The translations under genes were made by a program, and so were the position numbers. Source: Cellvibrio mixtus subsp. mixtus J3-8 (lineage in GTDB: Bacteria > Pseudomonadota > Gammaproteobacteria > Pseudomonadales > Cellvibrionaceae). From it: a stretch of DNA of 64,000 bases. The notes under the pieces were generated by a model that was given only the letters and a program-made list of their open reading frames with translations, did no database searches and had not been told where the DNA came from. The stretch is from assembly GCF_000766945.1 (NCBI RefSeq), contig NZ_KN266208.1, positions 589,275-653,274 on the forward strand. Reading direction: 5' to 3'. Below are positions 10,436 through 20,503 of the stretch, piece after piece. Within the stretch, counting starts at the first letter, position 1. Each line of letters opens with the position of its first letter.

Positions 10436-11758
10436 ATGTCTTCTATGACCCCGCGCGAAATCGTGCATGAATTGGATAAACATATTGTCGGCCAACAAAA
10501 TGCCAAGCGCGCCGTCGCCATTGCCTTGCGCAATCGCTGGCGCCGCATGCAAGTGCCCGCCGATATGCGCAATGAAATCACCCCGAAAAATATTCTGATG
10601 ATCGGCCCGACCGGTGTTGGTAAAACCGAAATCGCCCGCCGTTTGGCAAAATTGGCCAACGCACCGTTTATTAAAGTGGAAGCGACCAAGTTTACGGAAG
10701 TCGGTTATGTCGGCCGCGATGTGGAATCCATTATTCGCGACCTCGTCGATGTCGCTATTAAAATGCGCCGCGAGCAAGCAGTAAAATCCGTCCAACATCG
10801 CGCGGCTGAAGCAGCAGAGGATCGTATCCTGGATGCATTGTTGCCACCGGCACGCGATTTATCCACTGAAGAAAGCAAACACGAATCCGGCACTCGCCAG
10901 ATCTTCCGCAAAAAATTGCGCGAAGGCGAATTGGATGACAAAGAAATTGAAATTGATTTGGCCGCTCCTGGTGTAGGTGTGGAAATTATGGCCCCGCCCG
11001 GCATGGAAGAAATGACCAATCAATTGCAAAGTATGTTTTCATCACTAGGGCGTGACAAAACAAAAAAAATCAAAACCACCGTTAAAAAAGCCTTCAAACA
11101 ATTACAGGATGAAGAAGCGGCAAAACTGGTGAGTGAAGACGATATCAAAACCCAGGCGATTGAAGCTGCGGAACAAAATGGCATTGTGTTTATCGATGAG
11201 ATCGATAAAGTGGCACGCCGTGGCAATGTGAGCGGCGCGGATGTATCGCGCGAAGGTGTACAGCGCGATTTGCTGCCGCTAATTGAAGGCTGCACTGTAA
11301 CGACCAAACACGGCATGATTAAAACCGATCACATTTTGTTTATCACGTCAGGCGCATTTCATTTGAGCAAGCCATCCGATTTGATTCCGGAGCTGCAAGG
11401 CCGTTTGCCCATTCGGGTGGAATTGCAAGCCTTAACACCGGATGATTTTGAACGCATCCTCACTGAGCCAAAAGCATCGCTGACTGAACAACAACAAGCA
11501 CTGCTTAAAACGGAAGGTGTTGAAGTTTCTTTCTCTAACGATGGTATTCGCCGCATTGCAGAAACCGCTTTTGATGTGAATGAGCGAACTGAAAATATCG
11601 GCGCCCGCCGTTTGCATACTATCCTTGAGCGCTTGCTTGAAGACGTTTCTTTTGATGCGGGCAATGGTAATAACAGTGTTGAAATCAATGCGGATTACGT
11701 TGATAAACACTTGGGAGAGCTGGCAAAAAATGAAGATTTGAGCCGGTACATTCTCTGA
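10436..11758 (+). CDS. hslU: HslU ATPase (unfoldase of the HslUV protease)
   Basis: The 440-residue AAA+ protein starts [20 protein letters not shown], matching known HslU N-termini, which sets the start at 10436. Walker A is GPTGVGKT (57-64), Walker B is IVFIDEIDK, and the pore-loop region is [14 protein letters not shown]. The I-domain, an insertion after the first third, and the C-terminal LSRYIL tail that docks into HslV are present. The stop codon overlaps the next start (TGATG). Confidence 0.97.
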   Translation: MSSMTPREIVHELDKHIVGQQNAKRAVAIALRNRWRRMQVPADMRNEITPKNILMIGPTGVGKTEIARRLAKLANAPFIKVEATKFTEVGYVGRDVESIIRDLVDVAIKMRREQAVKSVQHRAAEAAEDRILDALLPPARDLSTEESKHESGTRQIFRKKLREGELDDKEIEIDLAAPGVGVEIMAPPGMEEMTNQLQSMFSSLGRDKTKKIKTTVKKAFKQLQDEEAAKLVSEDDIKTQAIEAAEQNGIVFIDEIDKVARRGNVSGADVSREGVQRDLLPLIEGCTVTTKHGMIKTDHILFITSGAFHLSKPSDLIPELQGRLPIRVELQALTPDDFERILTEPKASLTEQQQALLKTEGVEVSFSNDGIRRIAETAFDVNERTENIGARRLHTILERLLEDVSFDAGNGNNSVEINADYVDKHLGELAKNEDLSRYIL

Positions 11759-12150
11759 TGAGCACAGCTACCACATTAACTCCCAGCAAAATCAAGCTGC
11801 ATAAACAATCGCAACAACTTGAGTTGCATTTTGGTGGCGAGCAATTTTTATTGCCCGCCGAATTTTTGCGCGTTTATTCACCCAGTGCAGAAGTGAAGGG
11901 CCATGGTCCCGGGCAGGAAGTGTTGCAGTTCGGGAAGAAAGACGTTGCTATAACCGGTGTTGAACGCGCCGGCAACTATGCCCTCAAATTGATTTTTAGC
12001 GATGGGCACGACAGTGGCATTTTTACCTGGAGTTATTTTTACGATCTGGGGAAAAACCAGGAGAAGCTCTGGGGTGAGTATCTGCAAAAATTACACGAGG
12101 CTGGTAAAAGTCGCGAGAAAGATACCAGCGTCGTGAAGTTTATTCACTAG
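11758..12150 (+). CDS. DUF971 (gamma-butyrobetaine hydroxylase N-terminal-like) protein
   Basis: The 130-residue protein has the family core (LPAEFLRVYSPSAEVKGHGP and SDGHDSGIFTWSYFYDLG). In eukaryotes this domain is a zinc-binding N-terminal module of the BBOX hydroxylases. The stand-alone bacterial form has no settled function and is often encoded next to hslVU. It overlaps the hslU stop by one base, so it is probably translated with the protease. The metal-binding residues of the module cannot be assigned with certainty here. Confidence 0.85.
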   Translation: MSTATTLTPSKIKLHKQSQQLELHFGGEQFLLPAEFLRVYSPSAEVKGHGPGQEVLQFGKKDVAITGVERAGNYALKLIFSDGHDSGIFTWSYFYDLGKNQEKLWGEYLQKLHEAGKSREKDTSVVKFIH

Positions 12151-12181
12151 CAACCAATCTATTCAGCACCGCTCCAGCTAA

Positions 12182-13006
12182 TTATTCAACACCACTCCAG
12201 CTAACCATACCCGTGTATGCCGTTGCCAAAATCACCAGGCCGAACGCGATGCGATACCAGGCAAAAATTTCATAGGTGTGGTTAGCGACAAAACGCACCA
12301 GTGTTCTCACCGCCAGCCACGCGGCAAAGAATGCAGTGATAAATCCTGCTGCAAACATCGGTAAATCACTGGCATGCAGCAAGTCGCGATGCTTGTAGAT
12401 ATCATAAAACGTTGCTGCAAACATCGTTGGCACTGCGAGGAAAAATGAAAACTCGGCAGCGACTTTGCGATCCAGGCCGATAAACAAACCGCCGATAATG
12501 GTTGCACCGGAACGCGAAGTACCCGGCACCATGGATACCACCTGGAACAACCCCACTTTTAACGCATCTTTCCAACTCATATCATCAACATTGTGTACGC
12601 GTACCTGATGTGTACGGCGTTCTGCCCAGAGAATCACGATACCGCCAAGAATCAACATCGTTGCTACACTCAGCGGGTTGAATAAATAGGTTTTGATAAT
12701 AGAGATAAACAGTACGCCAAAAATTGCTGCGGGCAGAAAGGCAATCAACAAATTGATAATAAATCGCTGGGCTTGCGAATCGTTAAACATCCCTAAGGCC
12801 ACACGGGTAAATCGCTGCCGATATTCCACAACTACCGCCAATATAGCGCCTAGTTGGATCGCAATTTCAAATACGCGACCATCGTTATGGAAGTTAATCA
12901 GGTCCGCAACCACAATCAAATGCCCGGTACTGGAAATTGGTAAAAACTCGGTAAGACCTTCCACCACACCTAACACAATTGCCTTGATAATCAATAAAAA
13001 ATCCAC
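12182..13006 (-). CDS. uppP: Undecaprenyl-diphosphate phosphatase UppP (BacA)
   Basis: The product is a 274-residue inner-membrane enzyme that recycles undecaprenyl diphosphate carrier lipid. Signature motifs are [18 protein letters not shown] near the N-terminus and [19 protein letters not shown] in the second half. GTG 13006 is chosen because GGGAG lies 6 bases upstream and the product then begins at the usual place; the longer frame adds a non-conserved Trp/Arg-rich stretch. The gene is divergent from the next lipoprotein gene. Confidence 0.93.
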   Translation of the reverse strand: MDFLLIIKAIVLGVVEGLTEFLPISSTGHLIVVADLINFHNDGRVFEIAIQLGAILAVVVEYRQRFTRVALGMFNDSQAQRFIINLLIAFLPAAIFGVLFISIIKTYLFNPLSVATMLILGGIVILWAERRTHQVRVHNVDDMSWKDALKVGLFQVVSMVPGTSRSGATIIGGLFIGLDRKVAAEFSFFLAVPTMFAATFYDIYKHRDLLHASDLPMFAAGFITAFFAAWLAVRTLVRFVANHTYEIFAWYRIAFGLVILATAYTGMVSWSGVE

Positions 13007-13138
13007 AATCAACTCCCGGATCAATGTAAAAAAAAGCGGGCGCAGTCTGCGCCAGTTCCACCAGGTTTGCAAACTCTGTGCCCATACGCGGGTCAACTCT
13101 GGGGTATAATTCTTCTACCATACCCGGAGGACAAATTC

Positions 13139-13684
13139 ATGATGCTGAATATTTCCCGTTTATTAGCAATTACTACGTTAATGCTACTGGGAGCCTGTAC
13201 TCAAATCCGCTATAGCGATGATTTTAAATCCGGCACGGAATTTAACGGCTTGAAAACCTACCAATGGCGTTCAGTGACGGTGGATATTGGTGGAACCGAT
13301 AAAGATCTCCTGCAACGTCTGGCCGATAACCAATTGCGCACCCAGGGTTTTGTCGCTGCGGATAAAGCCCCCGATGTATTGCTGGACCTGCAGGTTTTTT
13401 CACGCGAAAGTAGCGGCGGTAATACCAGTATCGGCATTGGTATTGGAATGCCTGTTGGTCGCCACGGTAGTGTTGGCCTTGGTACCGGCCAAATTCTGGG
13501 CAAAGGTAAACAGGAGGGAGTAATCGTTATCGATGTTACCCAGACAAAATCCAATACTTTGATTTGGCGTGGCACCGCAGAAGGAATACCACTCATTAAT
13601 TTTTCATTGAAAGCTGAACATAAACTCAGTGAAAGCTTTACGCAGCTACTGCAACAGTTTCCACCAAAATCCAAGGCCAAGTAA
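13139..13684 (+). CDS. DUF4136 lipoprotein
   Basis: The 181-residue precursor has a lipobox (LLGAC, about residues 17-21) and the DUF4136 pattern (TYQWRSV, then DKDLLQRLADNQLRTQGF, then PDVLLDLQVF, then TKSNTLIWRGTA). A Gly-rich loop (GIGIGMPVGRHG) occurs mid-protein. A CGGAGG site lies 8 bases before the ATG, and TATAAT at 13105-13110 may be its -10. It is probably envelope-anchored; the molecular role of DUF4136 is unknown. Confidence 0.85.
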   Translation: MMLNISRLLAITTLMLLGACTQIRYSDDFKSGTEFNGLKTYQWRSVTVDIGGTDKDLLQRLADNQLRTQGFVAADKAPDVLLDLQVFSRESSGGNTSIGIGIGMPVGRHGSVGLGTGQILGKGKQEGVIVIDVTQTKSNTLIWRGTAEGIPLINFSLKAEHKLSESFTQLLQQFPPKSKAK

Positions 13685-13732
13685 CTAATTATCGATCGTT
13701 GTATCGTAATTTTTTTCCGACAAATGAGTAAA

Positions 13733-13766
13733 AGCGGGCTTTACAGTAAAGCCCGCTACATTTTTT
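13733..13766 (+). terminator. Terminator of the DUF4136 gene
   Basis: An 11-base stem (AGCGGGCTTTA paired with TAAAGCCCGCT) with a CAG loop is followed by TTTTTT at 13761-13766. Confidence 0.88.
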
Positions 13767-13800
13767 GATTTAATTTCATTTCCTTCCAAGTGATGTACTC

Positions 13801-14718
13801 ATGCCCCAGACCTCCCCTCGCCTTTCCGCTGAAGGCATTTTGTTATTAATTGGTTTAGCTATTGGATGGGGCATTAATTGGCCCATTATGAAATTTATTA
13901 TTGCTGAAATTCCCCCACTGAGTTTTCGCGGTTTTTGTTTAATGTTGGGCGGTTTTGGCATTCTCGGACTCGCACGCGTATCGGGCCTTTCATTGCGCAT
14001 ACCCAAAGGCTACGTCAAAAAAATAGTGTGGGTCACGCTGTTAAATATTATTGGCTGGAATGTATTTGCCACTTACGGATTAAGTTTCTTACCTGCAGGC
14101 CGCTCGGCATTATTGGGTTACACCATGCCGATTTGGGCGGTACTGCTTTCCATCTGGATACTGAACGACAAATTCACCACACGTGTAGGTATCGCCCTGC
14201 TATTAGGTGTGGGCGGTATAGCGGCCTTAATGAGCGAATCGTTATTAAGCTGGTTTGGCGGTCCATTTAATCATCAATTGTTAATCGGTGCGGGACTGAT
14301 GATTGTTGCAGCCTGGAGCTGGGCGACCGGAACTGTGTTAATGAAACGCTGGCAAATCCCGATGAATAGCGTCGCATTGACCGGCTGGCTGTTATTACTG
14401 GCGAGTATTCCTGTGTTAATTGCCGCATTTTTTTTTGATGGTTTGCCACAAAAAACACCTTCGACAATGGTGCTATGGGGATTGGTATACAACGTGTTTA
14501 TTGCGTTTATGTTTTGTTATTGGGCCTGGGTACGCCTGGTCAGTTTGGTACCGGTTAGCGTTTCTTCACTTTCATCGCTGATCACACCATTAGTGGGTGT
14601 TATTTCAGGAATAGTAATTCTGGGCGAAGCACCCGGCTGGCCGGAATTCAGTGCAACAGTATTAATTTTGGGAGCAGTTGCCGTCGTTAATTCCGGTACA
14701 AAAAAATGCGCTAAATAA
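13801..14718 (+). CDS. EamA/DMT-family permease (RhaT-like)
   Basis: The 305-residue protein has about ten hydrophobic segments and two EamA repeats. The first includes GWGINWPIMKFIIAEIPPLS and FLPAGRSALLGYTMPIWA; the second includes SSLITPLVGVISGIVILGEA. It is an inner-membrane drug/metabolite transporter. The substrate cannot be predicted, though exporters of amino acids or small metabolites dominate the family. It converges on sfsA, 13 bases apart. Confidence 0.85.
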   Translation: MPQTSPRLSAEGILLLIGLAIGWGINWPIMKFIIAEIPPLSFRGFCLMLGGFGILGLARVSGLSLRIPKGYVKKIVWVTLLNIIGWNVFATYGLSFLPAGRSALLGYTMPIWAVLLSIWILNDKFTTRVGIALLLGVGGIAALMSESLLSWFGGPFNHQLLIGAGLMIVAAWSWATGTVLMKRWQIPMNSVALTGWLLLLASIPVLIAAFFFDGLPQKTPSTMVLWGLVYNVFIAFMFCYWAWVRLVSLVPVSVSSLSSLITPLVGVISGIVILGEAPGWPEFSATVLILGAVAVVNSGTKKCAK

Positions 14719-14731
14719 AAATAAATAGCCA

Positions 14732-15442
14732 TCACATTTCAACAGGCAATGCATGAGCCAGTGCGATGTGATTTTGTTGCGGCAAAATGTCTGCCGCATA
14801 AGCAATCACTTCAACACCGGCCGCCTTTGCTTCGCGCAATGTTGCACCATACAACACATCAATGTGATCAGCGGGGCGCACTGTTTTAATTCCGGTATGT
14901 TGCACACAAAATAATAAAACGGCGCGCTGCCCTTGTCGCACCATTGTCATTAATTCACGTAAATGTTTACTGCCGCGCTGGCTGATTGCATCGGGGAAAA
15001 AACCTTCGCCATCAGCTTCCATGAGCGTTACATTTTTAACTTCGACGTAACAAGCGCGAGCATCATCCAGGCGATTTGCCAACAAAAAATCAATGCGCGA
15101 TTTTTCTTCACCATAAACGACTTCGCGTTTTAGCAATGCATAACCTTGTAATTCCGCAATAACGCCATTTGCAATTGCGTGCTCTACCAAAATATTGGCG
15201 CGCGCTGTATTGATGCCTGCAAGGTATCCGCCCGGCGTACTCACCACCTCCAATGTTTGGGGATATTTACGGGTCTTGCTATCACTCACCGAATACCAAC
15301 ACGGACTATCGGCAATCACACAATTTTTCATGGAGCCTGTATTTGGGCAATGGATCGTCAGCTCACTCCCATCGGACAGAGAAATATCCGCAAGGAAACG
15401 TTTGTAGCGCTTGCGCAATAGCGCGGAAAACAAGGGAACCAT
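14732..15442 (-). CDS. sfsA: SfsA family DNA/RNA nuclease-fold protein
   Basis: The 236-residue protein shows the SfsA motifs [11 protein letters not shown] near residues 30-40, [18 protein letters not shown], and [10 protein letters not shown] followed by [10 protein letters not shown]. The last resembles a PD-(D/E)xK nuclease core (Asp, then Glu-x-Lys). SfsA was named for stimulating sugar fermentation in E. coli and has also been described as a nuclease. It lies just upstream of dksA on the other strand, as in many gammaproteobacteria. Confidence 0.92.
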   Translation of the reverse strand: MVPLFSALLRKRYKRFLADISLSDGSELTIHCPNTGSMKNCVIADSPCWYSVSDSKTRKYPQTLEVVSTPGGYLAGINTARANILVEHAIANGVIAELQGYALLKREVVYGEEKSRIDFLLANRLDDARACYVEVKNVTLMEADGEGFFPDAISQRGSKHLRELMTMVRQGQRAVLLFCVQHTGIKTVRPADHIDVLYGATLREAKAAGVEVIAYAADILPQQNHIALAHALPVEM

Positions 15443-15503
15443 AAGCCACTTTCAGAATCTGGATTGAAGGAACGGGATAAAATGACAATCGAATGACAAA
15501 TTG

Positions 15504-15548
15504 AACCACAAACGCGCCATTTTGGGGCTATAGTTTTTGTTTGTGGTT
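15504..15548 (+). promoter_or_regulatory. Inverted repeat with promoter-like core upstream of dksA
   Basis: Perfect 10-base arms AACCACAAAC (15504-15513) and GTTTGTGGTT (15539-15548) flank a TATAGT -10-like hexamer (15529-15534). A compact hairpin (CGCCC-TC-GGGCG, 15552-15563) follows. If transcription starts here, dksA has a leader of about 180 bases. Operator or leader function is inference. Confidence 0.35.
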
Positions 15549-15725
15549 GATCGCCCTCGGGCGTTTAGGCAAACCGGGAGTTATCACCAGTTTTCAATAA
15601 GATAGCCGTGAAAAAACGCTAGCACTCCCATTTGTTATCTGATAGCTTGCTCCCCCTTCTAATTCTGCCCACCTAATAAGGGCAGTGAATGACGATCCAG
15701 GAAGTCTTACGAGGCGCTACACATT

Positions 15726-16169
15726 ATGGCGAAAAAATCCCCCTCTACTGAAACCTTTGCGCTGCGTCCTTTTACTCCCTATGTGGAGAAAAAGGGTGAA
15801 GACTACATGAACGATAACCAGAAGCTGCATTTTAGAAATCTGCTGCTGAACTGGCGTTCAGAATTGATGGAAGAAGTAGACCGCACCGTGAGCCACATGA
15901 AAGACGAAGCGGCTAACTTCCCCGACCCAGCTGACCGCGCCAGCCAGGAAGAAGAATTCAGCCTCGAGCTGCGTACCCGCGACCGCGAGCGCAAGTTGAT
16001 CAAGAAAATTGACAGCACCCTTGAGCTGATCGAAAACGACGATTACGGTTATTGCGATGCCTGCGGTGTAGAAATTGGTATTCGCCGCCTGGAAGCCCGC
16101 CCGACTGCAACACTCTGCGTGGATTGCAAAACCCTTGCAGAAATCAAAGAAAAGCAAATCGGCGGTTAA
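15726..16169 (+). CDS. dksA: RNA polymerase-binding transcription factor DksA
   Basis: The 147-residue protein has the coiled-coil tip region NFPDPADRASQEEEFSLELR with the two acidic residues needed for activity, and a zinc finger (CDAC at about 117-120, CVDC at about 138-141). It binds the RNA polymerase secondary channel and acts with ppGpp. The N-terminus beyond YMNDNQKLHF matches the length of other DksA proteins, so ATG 15726 is kept. gluQ follows, as in Enterobacteria and Pseudomonas. Confidence 0.96.
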   Translation: MAKKSPSTETFALRPFTPYVEKKGEDYMNDNQKLHFRNLLLNWRSELMEEVDRTVSHMKDEAANFPDPADRASQEEEFSLELRTRDRERKLIKKIDSTLELIENDDYGYCDACGVEIGIRRLEARPTATLCVDCKTLAEIKEKQIGG

Positions 16170-16183
16170 TACCGTCGATTCCG

Positions 16184-16203
16184 GAGGTGGGCTTTCCCAC
16201 CTC
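16184..16203 (+). other. Small hairpin in the dksA-gluQ gap
   Basis: GAGGTGGG pairs perfectly with CCCACCTC around a CTTT loop. No T run follows. It ends 6 bases before the gluQ ATG and could modulate gluQ translation or weaken readthrough; a transcription-processing role is also possible. Confidence 0.5.
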
Positions 16204-16209
16204 ACTGAT

Positions 16210-17145
16210 ATGCCCGCCGCACCACACTCCCCCGTTACATCAAAAAACAGCCCTTACATTGGCAGATTTGCGCCTTCGCCCTCTGGCCCCTTGCATTTCG
16301 GCTCGCTGGTTACCGCCCTGGCAAGTTACCTCGATGCCAAGGCCCATCGAGGCCAGTGGCTGGTGCGAATGGAAGATCTGGACCCACCACGAGAACAACC
16401 CGGTGCCGCCGATGTAATCCTGCGCAGCCTTGAGGGCCATGGGTTGGAGTGGGATGGCGATGTGATGTATCAGAGTAAGCGCCACGACGCATATCAAGAC
16501 TGCCTGGATGATCTGCTTGCACACGACCGGGTTTACCCATGCGATTGTTCACGCCAGGATCTAAGCGCAATGGGGGGAATTTATAATGGTCGCTGCCGCT
16601 ACAGATCAGTGGATCTATCTCTGCCACACGCCCTGCGCCTTAAGCTTTACGATACCAAGGATTACCCGGGCAGCGATGAGTGTCATTTCCATGACCTGAT
16701 TCAGGGCTTCCAAGCACAAAATTTGCGCACGGACGCAGGTGATCAGATCCTGAGACGGCGCGATGGCTTCTACGCTTATCAACTTGCCGTTGTGGTGGAT
16801 GATATAGCGCAAGGCATCACCCATATCATTCGGGGCAATGATTTACTGGAAGTCACCGCTCGCCAGCTATTTTTCTTCGGATTGCTGGGTGCGCCTTTGC
16901 CCATCTATGGCCATGTCCCTTTGGCCGTGCAGGCAAACGGGCAAAAATTGAGCAAACAAAATCACGCGCGCGCCATTGAGATCAAAGATGCAAGCAGGAA
17001 CCTGTGGCGTGGGCTAGAGTTTTTAGGGCAAAATCCGCCCCCTGATTTGGCGGGTGCTTCAACCAATGAAATTCTGGACTGGGGATTGCATTATTGGCGC
17101 AGGGACAAGATTACAGGCCAAAGTCACCTGTACAGCGATAACTAA
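16210..17145 (+). CDS. gluQ: Glutamyl-queuosine tRNA(Asp) synthetase
   Basis: The 311-residue truncated paralogue of glutamyl-tRNA synthetase lacks the anticodon-binding domain. It has the HIGH-like motif (FAPSPSGPLHFGSL), a KMSKS-like motif (GQKLSKQNHAR) and the zinc site YPCDCSRQ with IYNGRCR, all typical of GluQRS. It charges the queuosine base of tRNA(Asp) with glutamate. ATG 16210 lies 40 bases after dksA. The longer frame overlaps dksA and is not conserved-looking. Confidence 0.93.
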   Translation: MPAAPHSPVTSKNSPYIGRFAPSPSGPLHFGSLVTALASYLDAKAHRGQWLVRMEDLDPPREQPGAADVILRSLEGHGLEWDGDVMYQSKRHDAYQDCLDDLLAHDRVYPCDCSRQDLSAMGGIYNGRCRYRSVDLSLPHALRLKLYDTKDYPGSDECHFHDLIQGFQAQNLRTDAGDQILRRRDGFYAYQLAVVVDDIAQGITHIIRGNDLLEVTARQLFFFGLLGAPLPIYGHVPLAVQANGQKLSKQNHARAIEIKDASRNLWRGLEFLGQNPPPDLAGASTNEILDWGLHYWRRDKITGQSHLYSDN

Positions 17146-17225
17146 CAATACAGCGGCAATAAACAGGCCTTAAAACAATAACATCAACCCGGTTGCGCTG
17201 CGGCGCCACTCTGGAAGCACAGCTC

Positions 17226-17408
17226 ATGAACAATCAACGCCTGGTCATCTTACTGCTGCTAATCGCCTACATATTTTCCCCAACCCTGTTTAATTGGATT
17301 ATCAACCCGGAAGGCGCCTGGTACAGGCCTTATATCGTGTGGATTCTGGTGATCGGTATCGCATTCGCGATGCAGTTACGCCGCAAGAAATACAATGATC
17401 TCGATTAG
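17226..17408 (+). CDS. Small two-helix membrane protein upstream of cbrA
   Basis: The 60-residue protein is almost entirely two hydrophobic segments (about 5-24 and 35-52) around an NWIINPEGAWYRPYIVW turn, ending in a basic tail (RRKKYNDLD). It lies 51 bases before cbrA on the same strand. A small gene in the same place is found in Pseudomonas between gluQ and cbrA. Interaction with or co-expression with CbrA is inference. Confidence 0.7.
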   Translation: MNNQRLVILLLLIAYIFSPTLFNWIINPEGAWYRPYIVWILVIGIAFAMQLRRKKYNDLD

Positions 17409-17459
17409 CCGATACGTATTTGATGATCACCTGATAATGACACCCATAAGAACGCCACA

Positions 17460-20426
17460 ATGACTTTTGACCTGAGCCAAGTTGCACTCATCGGAATCGG
17501 TTACCTGCTGCTGTTATTTGGCATCGCCTGGATTACCGAACGCGGCTGGATTCCCGAATCCGTCACCTCCCACCCTATCACCTATATTTTGTCGCTGGGT
17601 ATCTTTGCCAGTGCCTGGGCGTTTTACGGGGTAATCGACCTTGCCTTCCAATATGGCTATGGAGCTCTCGCCTACTACTTGGGAACTGGCGCACTCTTCC
17701 TGTTCGCGCCCGTCGCACTGGCACCACTAGCGGAACTGGCGCGCCGCCATCAAGTGCACTCATTGGCGGATTTGCTGGTATTCCGCTACCACAGCCATAG
17801 TGTTGGCGCACTAACCACACTGTGTATGCTCTGCGGGATTTTGCCACTACTTGCCCTGCAGATTCAGGCAATTGCCGACACCATGCATATCCTGACAGTA
17901 AGCAGTAATCCATCACTACCACTGGAAACCGGCCTGACATTTAAGGACATCATGGCGCTGTGTTATTGCGCCATCCTGGCGTTCTTTACTATTTCATTCG
18001 GCGCCAATCGCGACCAACATCGCGGCCTTATTACCGCGATGGCGTTTGAATCATTGCTAAAAGTGTGTGCACTGTGCGCCGTTGGCCTGGTTGCGGTATA
18101 TGGTGTATTCGATGGCCTTGACGGTTTGGACCAATGGCTGCTGGATCACCCGGAAAACCTGGCACTGCTTCATACCCCGATCCATACCGATTCAGCCCAT
18201 ACACTCTTGCTGGTATTTGTGGCGACAGCAGTCACCATGCCGCACATTTTCCATTTGGGATTGGCGGAAAACCCACTGATGCGCAACTCGCACACCGTCA
18301 CTTGGGCCTTTCCTCTTTTCTTATTATTAATGGCATTGCCCATTTTCCCGATTCTCTGGGCCGGTACAGAACTCTCCGTTCCCTTGCCACCCCAGTATTA
18401 TTCACTCGGCGTTCCCATTTTGTTTGGCTCGCCCGGCCTCACCTTACTGGCATTCCTGGGCGGTTTATCGGCGGCCACCGGCGCCATGGTCATCATCTCC
18501 CTGGCCCTGGCCACTATGGTGATGAACCACTGGCTGCTACCCAGCCTCAAGCTGCGCACCCGCTCGGATCTCTATAGCCAGTTGATCTGGTTGCGGCGCG
18601 TATTGATCGGAGCGATTTTTGCCGGTGGCTATGTATTCTATTGGGTGCTGGACAACCGTTTCAGCCTCGCACACCTGGCGATGACAGCATTTATCGAAAC
18701 ACTGCAATTCCTGCCAGCCACCTTTGCCATTGTATTTTGGAGCAAGGGCAACAAACGCGGCCTGATTGCCGGCTTGTCGGTAGGTACCACTATTTGGGGA
18801 TTGGGTTTACTACTGCCGATCCTGACCGGCATCGAATACATTCATCTACCGCTCGGCAACCTGAATATTCCGGTAGGGATTGAATATTGGAACCATGTAA
18901 CGCTGATTTCGCTGGGCCTTAACACCTTTTTCTTCGTAGTTATTTCCCTGCTTACCCGCCAATCGGATGACGAGCAATACAGCGCCGAAGTCTGCGCCGC
19001 CGATGAGCTAAGCCACCCCGTCCGCCAGGCGCTGGATGTTCACTCCGCCTCCGAATTCAAACATCGCCTTGCCAAGCCTTTGGGTAAGGTCACCGCCAGC
19101 CGCGAGGTGGATATTGCCCTGCAAGAGCTCAATCTCACCATTGATGAGCGCCGGCCTTATGCATTACGCCGCTTGCGCGACCAGATCGAAGGAAACCTCT
19201 CCAGCTTGATGGGTATCCATGTGGCGAGCGAAATCATGGATAAATATATTCCCCATGTGACAGCAGAAACCCAAAGTACGGTAGATATCAACCTGATTGA
19301 AAACAGGCTGGCCCAATACCGGGACCACCTGACCGGTATGGCGGCAGAACTGAACACCCTGCGCCTCTACCATCGCAAAACCCTGGAAGAATTGCCCATG
19401 GCAGTTTGTTCATTAGGGCGCGATATGGAAGTGCTGATGTGGAACCGGGCGATGGCCAACCTGACCCGGATTCCGACCGAAGATGTGACCGGTTCTTACC
19501 TGGAAGACATACCTGAACCCTGGTGCAGCCTGCTAATAGACTTCAGCCAGAGCAAAGAGCCCCATTTTTATCGCCGCGAGATCGAACTGAATAATCGCCC
19601 ACATTGGATAAGCCTGCACAAAGCCAACATTGAGGGCCCTATTACTGCGGGAGTGTACGATCAGGTGATGTTGCTGGAAGATGTTACCGAAACCCAATTG
19701 CTGGAGCAGGAACTGGTACATTCAGAGCGCCTCGCCTCAGTAGGCCGGCTAGCTGCGGGGGTTGCCCATGAAATTGGCAACCCTATCACCGGTATCGCTT
19801 GCCTGGCGCAAAACCTTAAATATGACTCCAGTGACCCCAAAGAAGTACTGGAAACCGCCGAGCAAATCCTCAGCCAAACCGACCGTGTGGGCCGTATTGT
19901 GCAATCGCTGGTGAGCTTCTCCCACGCCGGCCATGCCAGTAAGACCGAGTTTGAAGCTGTTTCCATTCGTGACTGTGCCAACGAGGCAATTCATTTGCTA
20001 TCGCTGCAAAAAGAGAAAAATCAGGTCCTTTTCTGCAATGATATTCCCAAAACCGCCATCATCGCTGGCGACGCGCAACGCATTATTCAGGTTTTTATAA
20101 ATCTTTTATCTAACGCGCGGGATGCCAGCCCGGAGCAAGGGCGTGTTATGCTTGAAAGTAACGAAGATGAGGATTCGGTAACAGTTTCTGTTACCGATGA
20201 GGGGCATGGTATCCCTCCCGAGCTGATCGAGCGGATTCTTGAACCTTTCTTCACCACCAAAGAACCGGGTGAAGGTACGGGTTTAGGTTTGGCCATGGTC
20301 TACAGCATCATTGAAGACCACAGTGGCCATATGGACATCATTAGTCCCGCCGATCCGGTTCACAATCGCGGCGCAAAATTCGTAATAACATTGCCGCGTC
20401 ACCTTGATGTTTTCATGGACGCCTAG
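17460..20426 (+). CDS. cbrA: Sensor histidine kinase CbrA with SLC5-type transporter domain
   Basis: The 988-residue protein begins with about 12-13 membrane segments of the sodium:solute symporter type (about 1-500). A cytoplasmic linker, a PAS region (about 640-745, including [20 protein letters not shown]), a HisKA domain with phospho-acceptor His770 (GVAHEIGNP) and a HATPase domain ([24 protein letters not shown]) follow. This is the CbrA architecture of Pseudomonas, where it governs carbon/nitrogen balance; histidine transport has been reported there. Position before cbrB and between gluQ and pcnB supports the name. The inducing signal here is unknown. Confidence 0.93.
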   Translation: MTFDLSQVALIGIGYLLLLFGIAWITERGWIPESVTSHPITYILSLGIFASAWAFYGVIDLAFQYGYGALAYYLGTGALFLFAPVALAPLAELARRHQVHSLADLLVFRYHSHSVGALTTLCMLCGILPLLALQIQAIADTMHILTVSSNPSLPLETGLTFKDIMALCYCAILAFFTISFGANRDQHRGLITAMAFESLLKVCALCAVGLVAVYGVFDGLDGLDQWLLDHPENLALLHTPIHTDSAHTLLLVFVATAVTMPHIFHLGLAENPLMRNSHTVTWAFPLFLLLMALPIFPILWAGTELSVPLPPQYYSLGVPILFGSPGLTLLAFLGGLSAATGAMVIISLALATMVMNHWLLPSLKLRTRSDLYSQLIWLRRVLIGAIFAGGYVFYWVLDNRFSLAHLAMTAFIETLQFLPATFAIVFWSKGNKRGLIAGLSVGTTIWGLGLLLPILTGIEYIHLPLGNLNIPVGIEYWNHVTLISLGLNTFFFVVISLLTRQSDDEQYSAEVCAADELSHPVRQALDVHSASEFKHRLAKPLGKVTASREVDIALQELNLTIDERRPYALRRLRDQIEGNLSSLMGIHVASEIMDKYIPHVTAETQSTVDINLIENRLAQYRDHLTGMAAELNTLRLYHRKTLEELPMAVCSLGRDMEVLMWNRAMANLTRIPTEDVTGSYLEDIPEPWCSLLIDFSQSKEPHFYRREIELNNRPHWISLHKANIEGPITAGVYDQVMLLEDVTETQLLEQELVHSERLASVGRLAAGVAHEIGNPITGIACLAQNLKYDSSDPKEVLETAEQILSQTDRVGRIVQSLVSFSHAGHASKTEFEAVSIRDCANEAIHLLSLQKEKNQVLFCNDIPKTAIIAGDAQRIIQVFINLLSNARDASPEQGRVMLESNEDEDSVTVSVTDEGHGIPPELIERILEPFFTTKEPGEGTGLGLAMVYSIIEDHSGHMDIISPADPVHNRGAKFVITLPRHLDVFMDA

Positions 20427-20503
20427 ATATATAACTCGCGACCCGGAGCAAATTTTTGCATCGGGCCAGATCAGTAACACCAACATGCAAGACCCGGATA
20501 GCT

